From an uncultured Clostridia bacterium (GTDB lineage: Bacteria; Bacillota; Clostridia; Lachnospirales; Cellulosilyticaceae), in assembly GCA_937921505.1 (NCBI GenBank), contig CAKZUB010000055.1:1-38081 (forward strand): DNA of 38,081 nt, written 5' to 3'. A program made the translations under genes and the position numbers. The notes below the pieces were generated by a model. The model saw only the letters and a program-made list of their open reading frames with translations. It was not told where the DNA came from and made no database searches. Positions within the stretch are counted from its first letter, which is position 1. Every line of letters begins with the position of its first letter. This document shows positions 24,352 to 34,653 of the stretch, one piece after another.

Positions 24352-26010
24352 TCAATGAAATGAACTTCCTCCAAGAAACTCCCTGATAATAGAATTATTT
24401 GGAATATTTGCTGTGTCTATAGTTAAAAAATATTCTAAGAATTTAAGCATACGTTTAGCTTCTGCATAATACGGCGAAGACCTCTCCACACTGAATAACA
24501 AAGGTTCTGCTTTTTGCTTAAGTACAGAAAGTTCATAAATAAGCACAGAATTAAACATTACATCTGCCTGTTCTTGAAATGGAAATATATTCTTATTTTC
24601 ACCTCTTCTTACAGAAGCCCAAAGCTCCATTGTACGCTCAGGCGAAATGCCTCTATATTGATTATCTCTTATCATACGTCTAATAAGTCTTGTATCTGTA
24701 GTTGGAATCCTATTGTGGTAATCAATATTAAGTTGTGTCAAACAGCTTATATAGACTTTAAACTTGTTTTCTTTTGACACAGCATAGCTTAATTTTTCAT
24801 TAAGTCCATGAATTCCCTCAACAACTAAAATATCATCTTCATTTAATTTGATTTTATTTCCCCTATATTGCCTCTCACCAGTAATAAAATTGAACTGTGG
24901 AATTTCCACCTCTTCTCCTGCGATCAGCTGGTTCATATGTTTATTAAAAAGATTAATATCTATTGCTTCTAGTGCTTCAAAGTCATATTCTCCCCTCTCG
25001 TCTATCGGGGTAAGTTCTCTATTTACGAAATAGTCATCAATAGAAATAACATGTGGTTTCATCCCATTAACTCTAAGTTGTATGCAGAGTCTCTGAGCAA
25101 AAGTTGTTTTTCCAGACGAGGATGGACCTGCAATCAAAACAAGTTTAATATTCTTTTTATCTAAAATCTTATCTGCTATCTCAGCTATTTTCTTTTCATG
25201 CAATGCTTCTGATATTTTGATAAGATCTTCAGCTTTTCCACTAGAAATGGTGTCATTTAGAGACCCAACTATATCTACTCCCATAATTCTAGCCCATTTT
25301 TCTGATTCTCTGAAAACTTCTGATAACTTAGGCTGTGGAATAAACTCTGCCATATGGTTTGGATTTTGTTCGCTTGGAAATTGAAGTGCAAAGCCATGCG
25401 CATAAGGAATGAGTTTAAATAATGTAATATGTTTTGTATTTGTTACCATATAACCATAAAAATAATCTTTAATCTTATCTAAACAATAGATATTAACTGT
25501 AGAGGTTCTTCTATATTTAAATAATCTTCTTTTATCTACTCTTTGTTCTTTTTCAAAAAGTTCAAGAGCTTCATCAATCGCTAAAGTTTCTTTAGTAATT
25601 GGTAATTCTTCTTTAACTATTTGGTGCATTTCTTTTTCTATTTTAGCAATTGTCTCCGCATTACACAGACTGTGATCTTCAAATTCACAAAAGTATCCTC
25701 CTGTTATATGGTGATTGACAAGTATGTTGCACTTAGGAAAGACTCTTCTTGCTGCTGCGATTAACAAAAAAGTTGTACTTCTTTGATAAACCCTCATGCC
25801 ATCTTTTTGGCCCAAGTCTACAAACTCTAATCCATCTGTATCTTCATTCAATATACTGTACAACGCTTTAAAGCTATTGCCTATTTTCGCTAACATAATA
25901 GGAAATTGATACTCTTGTTTTATACTCTCAGCAATTTCATAAAGTGTAATCCCCGAATTAAATTGAACTTTTTTTCCATTTTTAAAGGTAACATTAATTA
26001 GATTATTCAT
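24352..26010 (-). CDS. Nucleoside (uridine-type) kinase with N-terminal TGS/ThrRS-like domains
   Basis: 552 aa, much longer than a plain uridine kinase. The N-terminus is a TGS-like ubiquitin-fold domain (about 1-65), followed by a region like the second additional domain of threonyl-tRNA synthetase (about 75-180, with HHITGGYFCEF). From about 285 there is a P-loop kinase of the uridine kinase/phosphoribulokinase family (GPSSSGKTTFAQRL, P-loop 295-302; IDDYFVNRELTP; VVEGIHGLN). This fusion is common in Clostridia and annotated as nucleoside kinase; its true substrate is unproven. It starts 12 bp after nif3 and is probably cotranscribed with trmK and nif3. Confidence 0.92.
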   Translation of the reverse strand: MNNLINVTFKNGKKVQFNSGITLYEIAESIKQEYQFPIMLAKIGNSFKALYSILNEDTDGLEFVDLGQKDGMRVYQRSTTFLLIAAARRVFPKCNILVNHHITGGYFCEFEDHSLCNAETIAKIEKEMHQIVKEELPITKETLAIDEALELFEKEQRVDKRRLFKYRRTSTVNIYCLDKIKDYFYGYMVTNTKHITLFKLIPYAHGFALQFPSEQNPNHMAEFIPQPKLSEVFRESEKWARIMGVDIVGSLNDTISSGKAEDLIKISEALHEKKIAEIADKILDKKNIKLVLIAGPSSSGKTTFAQRLCIQLRVNGMKPHVISIDDYFVNRELTPIDERGEYDFEALEAIDINLFNKHMNQLIAGEEVEIPQFNFITGERQYRGNKIKLNEDDILVVEGIHGLNEKLSYAVSKENKFKVYISCLTQLNIDYHNRIPTTDTRLIRRMIRDNQYRGISPERTMELWASVRRGENKNIFPFQEQADVMFNSVLIYELSVLKQKAEPLLFSVERSSPYYAEAKRMLKFLEYFLTIDTANIPNNSIIREFLGGSSFH

Positions 26011-26022
26011 AGCATTCTCCTT

Positions 26023-27123
26023 TTATTTAATGTATATAACCTCACCACTTACTTGGGAAGAAGTTGCACACAACCCTTTTAGTCTGTTATTTAAGGAAGA
26101 AGCAATATGCTGCATGGCAATGTTTTCTGATGTGTAGTGACCTATATCAAATACTGTAATTCCGAGCGCCTTAGCTTCTTGTGCATCATGAAATTTAATG
26201 TCGCTTGTAATATAAGCGTCTGCAACTTCGCTTGCCCTTTTAATGAAACTTGCTCCACTTCCAGAACATACTGCAACTTTTTTAATACTTGGCTTTATAG
26301 ATCCGCTCATGCGTATAGCGGATAATTTAAAAACTTCTTTAAGTTTTAGAATAAAATCCTCTAATGGTATCTCTTGTTTTAAATGTCCATATCTTCCTAT
26401 GCCTTCAAGCTTAGTTCTATTATTCAAAGTATAAATATCAAAGGCTACTTCTTCATAAGGATGATGTTTTCTAATAACTTGGCAAATAGTTTCAATATTA
26501 TACTGATACGTTATAAACTCTATCTTTCTTTCATTAACCGTTTCTAATTGCCCATGTTCACCTAAATAAGGATTACTGCCTTGTACCGGCACAAAGGTCC
26601 CTTCACCTTTTACGGTAAATGTGCACCCCTTATAAGCCCCTATATGACATACATTATATGCAATAATTATATCTCTCATCTGCTCATAATGTGTTTCTGG
26701 AACATATACAGCAATCTTATACAACTCTTCTTGATGCGATATATGTAAAACTTCTGTTTTGCAAACATCTAATTTCTCACATAGTATATCATTAATGCCA
26801 CCTTGAACAATGTCATAGTTTGTATGCATGGTGTACACTGAAATGTCATGACAAATAAGCTTTTGAATCATCCTGCCCGTAGGCGTATCAAAGTCAATCT
26901 TATAAAGCGGCTTAAATATTAAAGGGTGATGCGTTATAATACATTGTACATTATTTCGTACTGCTTCGCTTATAACTTCTTCATTAACATCTAAGGCACA
27001 TAGTATTCTACTTACGCTTTGCTCTTTACTTCCTAGCATAAGTCCAACATTGTCCCAACTTTCTGCAAGTCTTGGTGGAGCTATTTCTTCTAATACTTTA
27101 ATGACATCATTTAAAAGATACAT
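26023..27123 (-). CDS. yqfO: Nif3-like dinuclear metal centre protein (YqfO family)
   Basis: 366 aa, the long Firmicutes form. Two Nif3 halves (about 1-125, WDNVGLMLGSKEQ and THHPLIFKPL; and about 230-350, SGSGASFIKRASEVADAYITSD and DIGHYTSE) flank an inserted PII/CutA-like domain (about 130-225). The His-His and later His/Glu residues form the expected dinuclear metal site. It is sometimes labelled GTP cyclohydrolase I type 2, but the physiological reaction is not settled. ATG 27123 has GAGG 7 nt upstream and overlaps trmK by 13 bp, the same coupled pair (yqfN-yqfO) that follows sigA in Bacillus. Confidence 0.94.
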   Translation of the reverse strand: MYLLNDVIKVLEEIAPPRLAESWDNVGLMLGSKEQSVSRILCALDVNEEVISEAVRNNVQCIITHHPLIFKPLYKIDFDTPTGRMIQKLICHDISVYTMHTNYDIVQGGINDILCEKLDVCKTEVLHISHQEELYKIAVYVPETHYEQMRDIIIAYNVCHIGAYKGCTFTVKGEGTFVPVQGSNPYLGEHGQLETVNERKIEFITYQYNIETICQVIRKHHPYEEVAFDIYTLNNRTKLEGIGRYGHLKQEIPLEDFILKLKEVFKLSAIRMSGSIKPSIKKVAVCSGSGASFIKRASEVADAYITSDIKFHDAQEAKALGITVFDIGHYTSENIAMQHIASSLNNRLKGLCATSSQVSGEVIYIK

Positions 27124-27800
27124 TTTATAACCTCTTTATGCATTTTTAATTCTTCTTCTAACTCTATTTTTCTTTTATCTATCTGCTTGGAATTTTTTTG
27201 ACTTATCGTGCTATAGATCATAGAAAGCTTTTCTTGCTTTTTAAGTATATAATCTTTAAAAAGTTGTGTTCTTTTTTCAATAAGAATCTTCCCATACACG
27301 TACTCATAAGCTTTATCATATTTTTCATCACCTTGAACCGCTACGATGATCGTATAATACTTATCTTCTTCTTCAATAAATTCTTCGTTTTCTATTTTGA
27401 ATCCTATAGCATGTAAAAATTTCCGGACACGGTGAACATCTTGTTGTGGCTGTAAAATAAGTTTTTCCATGCTTTTAACAAGATCTAGCTCTTGTTGTAA
27501 GATCTCTATCATCAAACAGCCACCCATTCCAGCCATGATTATGATATTTGCTTCCCCTACCGTAATGCCCTTTAGGCCATTAGTAAGTCTTAAATCAATA
27601 GCCTCTACATTGTGAAGTCTCATATTCAGTTTTGCTTTTTTAAGCGGGCCTGTATTAATATCTGTTGCAATACAAAAGATTGCAATATGCTCTTTTATAA
27701 GATAGATAGGAATATACGCATGGTCTGTTCCAACATCTACAACTTTGCACCCCCTTGGCACACACCGAGCGATAGTATATAATCTATGTGATAACTGCAC
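27111..27800 (-). CDS. trmK: tRNA (adenine22-N1)-methyltransferase TrmK
   Basis: SAM-dependent methyltransferase that makes m1A22 in tRNA. The Rossmann SAM motif is VVDVGTDHAYIPIYLI near the N-terminus, and IIMAGMGGCLMIEIL is the second family signature. The C-terminal third is a lysine-rich coiled coil expected to bind tRNA. 229 aa is the usual size. The start is GTG 27800 with AGGTG 5 nt before it; an ATG two bases upstream is out of frame. It lies 73 bp after rpoD and its terminator, and overlaps yqfO. Confidence 0.94.
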   Translation of the reverse strand: MQLSHRLYTIARCVPRGCKVVDVGTDHAYIPIYLIKEHIAIFCIATDINTGPLKKAKLNMRLHNVEAIDLRLTNGLKGITVGEANIIIMAGMGGCLMIEILQQELDLVKSMEKLILQPQQDVHRVRKFLHAIGFKIENEEFIEEEDKYYTIIVAVQGDEKYDKAYEYVYGKILIEKRTQLFKDYILKKQEKLSMIYSTISQKNSKQIDKRKIELEEELKMHKEVIKCIF

Positions 27801-27846
27801 ATGAACACCTCATTGTTTATTTTATGTTTTAATACTGGGCTTCATA

Positions 27847-27877
27847 CAAAATAGAAGTTGATAGATCAACTTCTATT
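27847..27877 (-). terminator. Terminator of the dgt-dnaG-rpoD operon
   Basis: Perfect 13-bp repeat (27850-27862 and 27865-27877), followed on the minus strand by TTTTG. The rpoD stop codon TAG (27873-27875) lies inside the stem. Confidence 0.75.
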
Positions 27878-28964
27878 CTAGATAATCTTTAAGTTTTTTA
27901 CTTCTGCTTGGATGTCTTAACTTGCGCAGTGCCTTAGCTTCTATTTGCCTAATTCTTTCTCTTGTAACATTAAATTCTTTACCTACTTCTTCTAGTGTTC
28001 TTGCTCTACCATCATCTAACCCAAATCTAAGACGAAGGACTTTTTGTTCTCTTTCGGTTAACGTATCTAAAACTTCTATTAATTGCTCTTTAAGAAGCGT
28101 AAAGGCTGCTGCCTCAGCTGGAACTGGAACATCATCGTCTGGAATAAAATCTCCTAAATGACTATCTTCTTCTTCTCCAATAGGCGTTTCAAGCGAAACT
28201 GGTTCTTGAGAGATTTTCATGATCTCGCGTACTTTAGCTACAGTCATTTCCATTTCTTTTGCAATCTCCTCAGGCTGAGGATCACGTCCTAATTCTTGAA
28301 GGAGTTGTCTAGATACACGCATGAGTTTGTTAATAGTTTCTACCATGTGAACAGGTATGCGAATAGTACGTGCCTGATCAGCAATAGCTCTCGTAATAGC
28401 TTGTCTAATCCACCAAGTCGCATAAGTACTGAATTTATAACCTTTTGTATAATCAAATTTTTCTACTGCTTTAATAAGCCCGAGATTTCCTTCTTGGATA
28501 AGATCTAGAAAAAGCATCCCACGTCCTACATATCTTTTGGCAATACTAACTACTAGTCTTAAATTAGCTTCTGCTAACTTTTTCTTGGCTTCTTGATCGC
28601 CTTCTTCCATTCTTTGTGCTAGTTTAATTTCTTCACCAGCTGATAAAAGCGGCACCTTTCCAATTTCTTTAAGATACATACGTACTGGATCATCAATACT
28701 GATGCCATCTGGTAAATTATGAAAATCTATTTCTGTATCTTCTGCCTCTACATCTGCAATATTCCCAATAACATCGATGTTCTGTGATTCTAAATATTCA
28801 TAAATTTGCTCAATTTTACTAGGATCTAGTTCTATGTCTGAAAAAACCTCATTAATATCATCTTGTTCTAAAATACCCTTTTTATCCTTTGCTATATTAA
28901 TAAGTTGATCAAGTTTTGTCTTAAAAACTAGTTTCTGTTCTGCAATGTCTTTCACTATTATCAA
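27873..28964 (-). CDS. rpoD: Primary sigma factor RpoD/SigA
   Basis: Housekeeping sigma-70 factor, 363 aa. Region 1.1 is present (about 1-65), then region 1.2 ([16 protein letters not shown]), region 2 ([43 protein letters not shown]), region 3 ([13 protein letters not shown]) and region 4 with the -35-binding helix ([28 protein letters not shown]). The start appears to be TTG 28964 with AGGAG 6 nt upstream; a GTG three codons later is an alternative. It is the last gene of the classical dnaG-rpoD pair and ends in a terminator that includes its stop codon. Confidence 0.98.
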   Translation of the reverse strand: MIIVKDIAEQKLVFKTKLDQLINIAKDKKGILEQDDINEVFSDIELDPSKIEQIYEYLESQNIDVIGNIADVEAEDTEIDFHNLPDGISIDDPVRMYLKEIGKVPLLSAGEEIKLAQRMEEGDQEAKKKLAEANLRLVVSIAKRYVGRGMLFLDLIQEGNLGLIKAVEKFDYTKGYKFSTYATWWIRQAITRAIADQARTIRIPVHMVETINKLMRVSRQLLQELGRDPQPEEIAKEMEMTVAKVREIMKISQEPVSLETPIGEEEDSHLGDFIPDDDVPVPAEAAAFTLLKEQLIEVLDTLTEREQKVLRLRFGLDDGRARTLEEVGKEFNVTRERIRQIEAKALRKLRHPSRSKKLKDYLE

Positions 28965-28985
28965 TCCTTTCTCCTGTCTACTATT

Positions 28986-30746
28986 CTAACCATTTATAAA
29001 ATCAATATACAATTTGTCAAGATCCTTTTTTTGAAATAGTAGATTTTGTTTTTCTACTGCATCTTTTGTATCATTCATTTTCTTCCCTATATAGTTTCCT
29101 TTGAGCCTCTTTACATTTTCTAAAATCATTTTGTGTAAAATAATTTGCTCTTCATAACGTTCATCTTTATGCATCATAATATGAGAAATGATATTTTGAT
29201 CTGTACTCTCTGGATAACGTGTTGTAAAATAAGTCATATTGATATCTCTTTGATTCTCCATAGCTTCAAAAATCTCTTTTGCCAAGTCTTTAAGTAGATC
29301 ACCTTCGAACATATCAGCGTTAATATAATGTTTAACTTGCTTAACAATATGCGGATAGTGGTAAAGTGTTGACAAAAAAATAACTTCTGTGCTGACTGCC
29401 TGACGGCTGTTTTTTTGCGAAGCCTGACTATCTTTTGTAGTATAAGTATGCCTTATTTTTTTATAATTATTGTTAACTTCTGCTTTAAACGCACTACTTT
29501 CAATTTGATAAACTTCACATATTTCATCTATATAAACAGCTTGCTCTATAGTGCTTAATACTTCACTTAACCTGCTCGCAACTTCTTGCAAAAACATGAC
29601 TTTTTGTTCTGGAATTTTCAGGTCATACTTTATTTCAAATCTTGATATTTCAAACCATATATCTGTTTTAGCTCCTTTTATAAGTTCTAATAATTGTTCT
29701 TTACCATACTGGCGCAAGTACTCATCTGGATCTTTGCCGGTCTTAAGCTGTAATACCCTCACTTTAATGCCTTCGTTTTTAAGAATAGGAATAGCTCGTA
29801 GCGTTGCATTAACCCCTGCATTATCACTGTCATACATAATGACAACTTCTTTTGTATAACGTTTTAGAGCCTTAGCGTGAGAAGGTGTAAAAGCTGTTCC
29901 GAGTGAAGCGACCGTTTGAGTAAATCCTGCTTGATGCATTGCAATGACATCCATATATCCCTCTACTAATATATAATAGTTACTTGTAGTTGTCTTTGCA
30001 AAGTTAAGACCATAGAGAACATGGCTCTTGCTAAATAAAATATTCTCTGGTGAATTAAGGTATTTAGGCATACTTTCATCAATAACTCTTCCACCAAAAC
30101 CAATTACTTTTTTGCCAGTATCAAAGATTGGGAATATAATCCGCGATGTGAATCTGTCGTAAATAAAGCCTCCTTTATTGCTTTTTAAAAACAGTCCACT
30201 TTCTATGAGAATAGTATCGGCGTATCCTTTACCGTGTAAATACTTATAAAGCACATTATAATCGCTTGGTGAATATCCTATTCCAAATTGTTTAATCATT
30301 TCTGATGAAACGCCACGATCTGTTAAATAACGCATGATCTCTTGATTCTTATCATCTCTTAAAGTAAAATAAAAAAACTTAGCAGCTTCTTTAACCACTT
30401 CTAATAAAAGTAGCTTTTTTTGATTCTTTTGAACTTCTTCTTGAGATAATGCAAATTCTTCTAACTCAATATTCTCTCTTTCAGCTAAATACTTAATAGC
30501 TTCTGGAAAGGTCATATTTTCTTTTTGCATTAAAAAAGTAACTGTATTCCCTCCGGCACCACATCCAAAGCAGTAATACAGCTGCTTATCTTCACTAACA
30601 GAAAAGGATGGTGTTTTTTCATTGTGGAATGGGCACAATCCCGTATAAGAACTTCCTTTTTTAGTAAGCGTTGTATATTCGGAGATTAGAGTTACTATAT
30701 CACTTCTTTCTCTAATAGTTTCTATTATATGTTCTGGATAACGCAT
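28986..30746 (-). CDS. dnaG: DNA primase DnaG
   Basis: Makes RNA primers at the replication fork. N-terminal CHC2 zinc finger with Cys38, His41, Cys59 and Cys62 (LCPFHNEKTPSF, YYCFGCGAGG); catalytic core with TOPRIM motifs (ILVEGYMDVIAMHQAG, VIMYDSDNAG); and a helical C-terminal domain that binds the replicative helicase. 586 aa is normal. ATG 30746 follows AAGGAGA at about 4-5 nt. It stands 31 bp after dgt and 21 bp before rpoD, so the three are one operon. Confidence 0.98.
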   Translation of the reverse strand: MRYPEHIIETIRERSDIVTLISEYTTLTKKGSSYTGLCPFHNEKTPSFSVSEDKQLYYCFGCGAGGNTVTFLMQKENMTFPEAIKYLAERENIELEEFALSQEEVQKNQKKLLLLEVVKEAAKFFYFTLRDDKNQEIMRYLTDRGVSSEMIKQFGIGYSPSDYNVLYKYLHGKGYADTILIESGLFLKSNKGGFIYDRFTSRIIFPIFDTGKKVIGFGGRVIDESMPKYLNSPENILFSKSHVLYGLNFAKTTTSNYYILVEGYMDVIAMHQAGFTQTVASLGTAFTPSHAKALKRYTKEVVIMYDSDNAGVNATLRAIPILKNEGIKVRVLQLKTGKDPDEYLRQYGKEQLLELIKGAKTDIWFEISRFEIKYDLKIPEQKVMFLQEVASRLSEVLSTIEQAVYIDEICEVYQIESSAFKAEVNNNYKKIRHTYTTKDSQASQKNSRQAVSTEVIFLSTLYHYPHIVKQVKHYINADMFEGDLLKDLAKEIFEAMENQRDINMTYFTTRYPESTDQNIISHIMMHKDERYEEQIILHKMILENVKRLKGNYIGKKMNDTKDAVEKQNLLFQKKDLDKLYIDFING

Positions 30747-30777
30747 CTACTCTCCTTCTTTCTTTATAAAAACTACT

Positions 30778-31791
30778 TTAATAAATATTCCAAGAAGTTG
30801 GGAAAAACAATTCACAATACGTATGAATAGCATAACGATCTGTCATACCTGCAATATAGTCACATACTATCTGTGTTTCTAAATCTCCAATTTCTAATCT
30901 TTTTATATATTCTTTTGGTAATTTATCCACTTTACCAATATAGTAATTGTAAAGTTGATAAATAACTTGTTTTGCCTTATCTTCCTGCTCTTTAGCAAGA
31001 GATCCTACATAAACTTTTTCAAATAGAAACTCACGCATACTATAAAAAGCACCTCTTACTTGCCCACTCATTTGAATGATGTTTTGTTGGTGACTTTCTC
31101 TTATAATATCCGATATTAAAAGATGTATACGATCACTTGAAGACTCTCCTAAAATAGTGATACATTCTTTGGGCAAATCCTCCACTTTTAAAACCTGACC
31201 TCTTATTGCATCATCAATATCATGATTAATATATGCAATTCGATCACTAATCCTAACAATTTGTCCTTCCAAGGTAACCGGATTGACATGTTGTGTATGG
31301 TGTAGAATTCCATCTCTTACTTCAAAGGTTAGATTAAGTCCATAACCTTGTTTTCCCTTCTCGAGATGATCTACTACCCGTAAGCTTTGCGCATTATGAT
31401 GAAATCCCGCTGGATGCATTTTGTCCAATATTCTCTCACCGCTGTGACCGAAGGGTGTATGTCCTAGATCATGACCTAATGCAATCGCTTCTGTCAAATC
31501 TTCATTTAATCGCAGTGCTCTCGCAATGGTTCTCGATATTTGCGCAACTTCCAGCGTATGGGTTAATCTAGTACGATAATGATCTCCTTCTGGCGATAAA
31601 AAGACTTGGGTTTTATGCTTCAAACGTCGAAAAGCTTTCGCATGCAATATTCTATCTCGATCTCGTTGGAATTCAGTTCTTACTTCACAAGGCGTTTCAA
31701 CAAGTATTCTACCCCTAGTATTCTGCGATAGGGTGGCATAGGGTGAAAATCTCTCCCTTTCGTACTTTTCTGTGATCTCACGAAACAACAT
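30778..31791 (-). CDS. dgt: dGTP triphosphohydrolase-like HD-domain protein
   Basis: HD-superfamily phosphohydrolase that cleaves dNTPs to nucleoside and triphosphate. Metal ligands are visible: His78 (TRLTHTLEV), the His107-Asp108 pair in ALGHDLGHTPFGH, and a later Asp in YINHDIDDAI. Arg-rich N-terminal motif FRRLKHKTQVF. The best start is ATG 31791, with GGGGGG 7 nt upstream, giving 337 aa; the frame also has an upstream GTG overlapping the ribosome site. It heads the dgt-dnaG-rpoD operon, the usual clostridial arrangement. The 180 bp upstream, to the ppdK terminator, show no convincing promoter but hold a 0A-box-like sequence. Confidence 0.93.
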   Translation of the reverse strand: MLFREITEKYERERFSPYATLSQNTRGRILVETPCEVRTEFQRDRDRILHAKAFRRLKHKTQVFLSPEGDHYRTRLTHTLEVAQISRTIARALRLNEDLTEAIALGHDLGHTPFGHSGERILDKMHPAGFHHNAQSLRVVDHLEKGKQGYGLNLTFEVRDGILHHTQHVNPVTLEGQIVRISDRIAYINHDIDDAIRGQVLKVEDLPKECITILGESSSDRIHLLISDIIRESHQQNIIQMSGQVRGAFYSMREFLFEKVYVGSLAKEQEDKAKQVIYQLYNYYIGKVDKLPKEYIKRLEIGDLETQIVCDYIAGMTDRYAIHTYCELFFPTSWNIY

Positions 31792-31971
31792 ATGTTTTCC
31801 CCCCACATATAAATAGATCTTAATCTACATCCTATCAAAAATGCATCCATATATATAGGTTTGTCCTTTGCTTCGTCGAAAGCATGTTCATTTTTATAAT
31901 AATTCTTATATTATTATATATACCACAAGCATATTTTTATTCCTTCTAAATGGCGAACATTTTTTCGATTT

Positions 31972-32004
31972 AAAAAAGGGTATGGCCCAATAACCATACC
32001 CTTT
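31972..32004 (-). terminator. Terminator of ccpN-ppsR-ppdK
   Basis: AAAGGGTATGG (31975-31985) pairs perfectly with CCATACCCTTT (31994-32004) around an 8-nt loop, followed on the minus strand by six T in total. It lies 3 bp past the ppdK stop. Confidence 0.92.
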
Positions 32005-32007
32005 AAA

Positions 32008-34632
32008 CTATTTATTCTTAATCACTGATCTTGCAGCAGCCAGGCGTGCAATCGGGACACGATAGGGCGAACAGGAAACATATTGTAGCCCGATTCGATG
32101 ACAGAATTCAATGGATTCAGGATCTCCTCCATGCTCGCCACATATTCCAAGCTTTATATCCGGTCTTGACTTCCTACCTAGGTCTATTGCGATTTCCATT
32201 AGTCTTCCGACACCGATTTGATCTAATCGCTGGAAGGGATCTTTTTCAAATATCTCTTTTTTCCTATACTCTCCAATAAATTTACCTGCATCATCTCTAG
32301 AAAAGGCATAGGTCATTTGTGTCAAATCATTTGTTCCGAAAGAAAAAAATTCAGCTTGCTCTGCAATGGCATCCGCAGTTAACGCTGCCCGTGGCACCTC
32401 TATCATTGTTCCAATCATATAATCAACGGTTTCATGATACTGCTCCATCACCTCATTAGCTGTATCAATAATCAGTTTTTTAATAATCGCCAATTCTTTT
32501 TCATGGGCAATCAATGGTACCATAATCTCTGGCTTTACATCCAATGCCTTTTCTTTTTTCACTTCCAAGGCTGCCATAATGATTGCTCTAACCTGCATTT
32601 CATAAATCTCTGGATAAGTAACAGCCAATCGACAGCCACGATGTCCCAGCATCGGATTGAATTCCTTGAGCTCTTCCACGGTTTCCTGTAGCCTAGCATA
32701 CTCCATACCTAATTGCGTAGCTAAAGCCTTTATATCCTCTTCAAGATGGGGTAAAAATTCATGTAGGGGAGGATCCAGCAATCGAACCGTTACCGGTCTC
32801 TCACCCATAGCTTCAAAAATACCAATAAAATCTTCTTTTTGGAAAGGCAACAGCTTGTTTAGGGCATCCATTCGCTCCTCTTTTGTCTTTGCTACAATCA
32901 TTTGTCGTACAGCTAGAATTCTGTTTCCTTCAAAAAACATATGTTCCGTTCTGCACAAACCGATTCCTTCAGCGCCAAACTTTACAGCGATGGAAGCATC
33001 TCTTGGTGTATCTGCGTTTGCTCTAATTTCTAACGTCCGTATTTCATCAGCCCAATCCATCAAGATACTAAAATTTCCAGAGAGCTCTGGTTCCATAGTC
33101 GGAATACTTCCTGCATAAACAACGCCTGCATTCCCATCCAATGAAATATAGTCTCCTTCTCTAAATACCTGATTCATTGATCTAAAAACTTTACTACCTT
33201 CATCAATTCGTATTTCCCCGCATCCTGCAACACAGCACTTTCCCATTCCTCGCGCTACAACTGCCGCATGAGAGGTCATTCCACCTCTAGCTGTTAAGAT
33301 TCCTTCTGCCGCTACCATGCCTTCAATATCCTCTGGTGAAGTCTCCTGTCGCACTAAAATTGCTTTTTCCCCTCCGTTTACGGCGGCTACTACGTCCTGG
33401 GCACTAAAATATACTCTTCCTGTAGCTGCACCTGGAGATGCTGGCAGGCCCTGGGCAATCTTTTCAGCGGCATTTAAAGCTTTCTCATCAAATGTTGGAT
33501 GCAGCAATTGATCTAACTGCATTGGCTCTACCCGCATTAACGCGGTGTTTTTGTCAATAACACCTTCCGCCACCATGTCCACTGCCACCGCAATGGCTGC
33601 TGCCGCAGTTCTTTTTCCATTTCTTGTCTGTAACAAATATAGCTTTCCATTTTCAATGGTAAACTCTATATCCTGCATATCCTTGTAGTGATTTTCCAGT
33701 AAGTTTGCTAGAGTAATAAATTCTTCATAAACCTCTGGCATATTGTTCCTGAGTTGTTCTATCGATTGTGGTGTTCTGATGCCTGCTACCACATCTTCTC
33801 CCTGGGCATTCATTAAGAACTCTCCAAAAATTTTCTTTTCACCAGTTGACGGATTCCTCGTAAAAGCAACCCCCGTTCCAGATGTATCCCCCATATTTCC
33901 GAAGACCATAGATTGTATATTCACCGCTGTTCCTAGATGGCCTGGTATATCGTGAAGACCTCGGTATACTACTGCTCTTGCATTATTCCAGGAATCAAAT
34001 ACTGCGTTAATTGACATAAGAAGCTGTTGTTTTGGGTCTTGAGGGAATCCCTTTCTTGTCTCCTTTTGTACCAGTTCTTTATAGGCTTGAATAATATTTT
34101 TCAAGTGATTAGCAGATAATTCGGTATCTAGGGTAATGTTGTTTTCTTCCTTTTCATGATCTAGGATATGTTCGAACTTAAATTTAGGAATATTCAATAC
34201 CACATCACCAAACATCTGAATAAACCTTCTATAACTGTCAAATGCAAATCGTTCGTTACCTGTTGCCAATGCCATTCCCACCACTGTGTCATCATTTAGA
34301 CCAAGGTTCAGAATGGTATCCATCATGCCCGGCATTGAAAACACAGAGCCCGAGCGAACAGATACAAGAAGTGGATTTTCAGAGTCTCCAAATTTCTTTC
34401 CGGTTCTATTCTCCAACTCCTGGAGGCTCTGAAAAATTTCTTCAATAATCGAAGGATGAATTTGTTTTTGATCCTCATAATATCGATTACAAGCTTCTGT
34501 AGTCACTGTAAATCCTGACGGAACAGGCAAGCCGATCTTTACCATTTCCGCAAGATTAGCTCCTTTTCCACCTAGGAGAGATTTCATTTCTTTACTTCCT
34601 TCATCAAAAAAATATACATATTTTTTATTCAT
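32008..34632 (-). CDS. ppdK: Pyruvate, phosphate dikinase PpdK
   Basis: Interconverts pyruvate + ATP + Pi and PEP + AMP + PPi in the cytosol; in anaerobes it works in glycolysis and gluconeogenesis. 874 aa, the same length as the well-studied Clostridium symbiosum enzyme. N-terminal ATP-grasp domain (MKSLLGGKGANLAEM); swivelling phosphohistidine domain with GGMTSHAAVVARGMGK, where catalytic His455 and regulatory Thr453 fall at the C. symbiosum numbers; C-terminal PEP/pyruvate TIM barrel with KLGICGEHGGDPES carrying the catalytic Cys. Parts of the gene are much richer in G+C (48-53% in sampled 60-base lines) than the division cluster. Its regulator ppsR is directly upstream. Confidence 0.98.
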   Translation of the reverse strand: MNKKYVYFFDEGSKEMKSLLGGKGANLAEMVKIGLPVPSGFTVTTEACNRYYEDQKQIHPSIIEEIFQSLQELENRTGKKFGDSENPLLVSVRSGSVFSMPGMMDTILNLGLNDDTVVGMALATGNERFAFDSYRRFIQMFGDVVLNIPKFKFEHILDHEKEENNITLDTELSANHLKNIIQAYKELVQKETRKGFPQDPKQQLLMSINAVFDSWNNARAVVYRGLHDIPGHLGTAVNIQSMVFGNMGDTSGTGVAFTRNPSTGEKKIFGEFLMNAQGEDVVAGIRTPQSIEQLRNNMPEVYEEFITLANLLENHYKDMQDIEFTIENGKLYLLQTRNGKRTAAAAIAVAVDMVAEGVIDKNTALMRVEPMQLDQLLHPTFDEKALNAAEKIAQGLPASPGAATGRVYFSAQDVVAAVNGGEKAILVRQETSPEDIEGMVAAEGILTARGGMTSHAAVVARGMGKCCVAGCGEIRIDEGSKVFRSMNQVFREGDYISLDGNAGVVYAGSIPTMEPELSGNFSILMDWADEIRTLEIRANADTPRDASIAVKFGAEGIGLCRTEHMFFEGNRILAVRQMIVAKTKEERMDALNKLLPFQKEDFIGIFEAMGERPVTVRLLDPPLHEFLPHLEEDIKALATQLGMEYARLQETVEELKEFNPMLGHRGCRLAVTYPEIYEMQVRAIIMAALEVKKEKALDVKPEIMVPLIAHEKELAIIKKLIIDTANEVMEQYHETVDYMIGTMIEVPRAALTADAIAEQAEFFSFGTNDLTQMTYAFSRDDAGKFIGEYRKKEIFEKDPFQRLDQIGVGRLMEIAIDLGRKSRPDIKLGICGEHGGDPESIEFCHRIGLQYVSCSPYRVPIARLAAARSVIKNK

Positions 34633-34653
34633 AAATGTACTCCTTTCTCCTCG

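Noticed and set aside
24180..24386. Plus-strand frame across the RNase P RNA gene
   Set aside because: The DNA is fully explained by conserved rnpB structure on the minus strand.
32657..33118. 153-codon plus-strand open frame inside ppdK
   Set aside because: It is antisense to the conserved ppdK coding sequence, has no ribosome site, and its composition mirrors the opposite strand.
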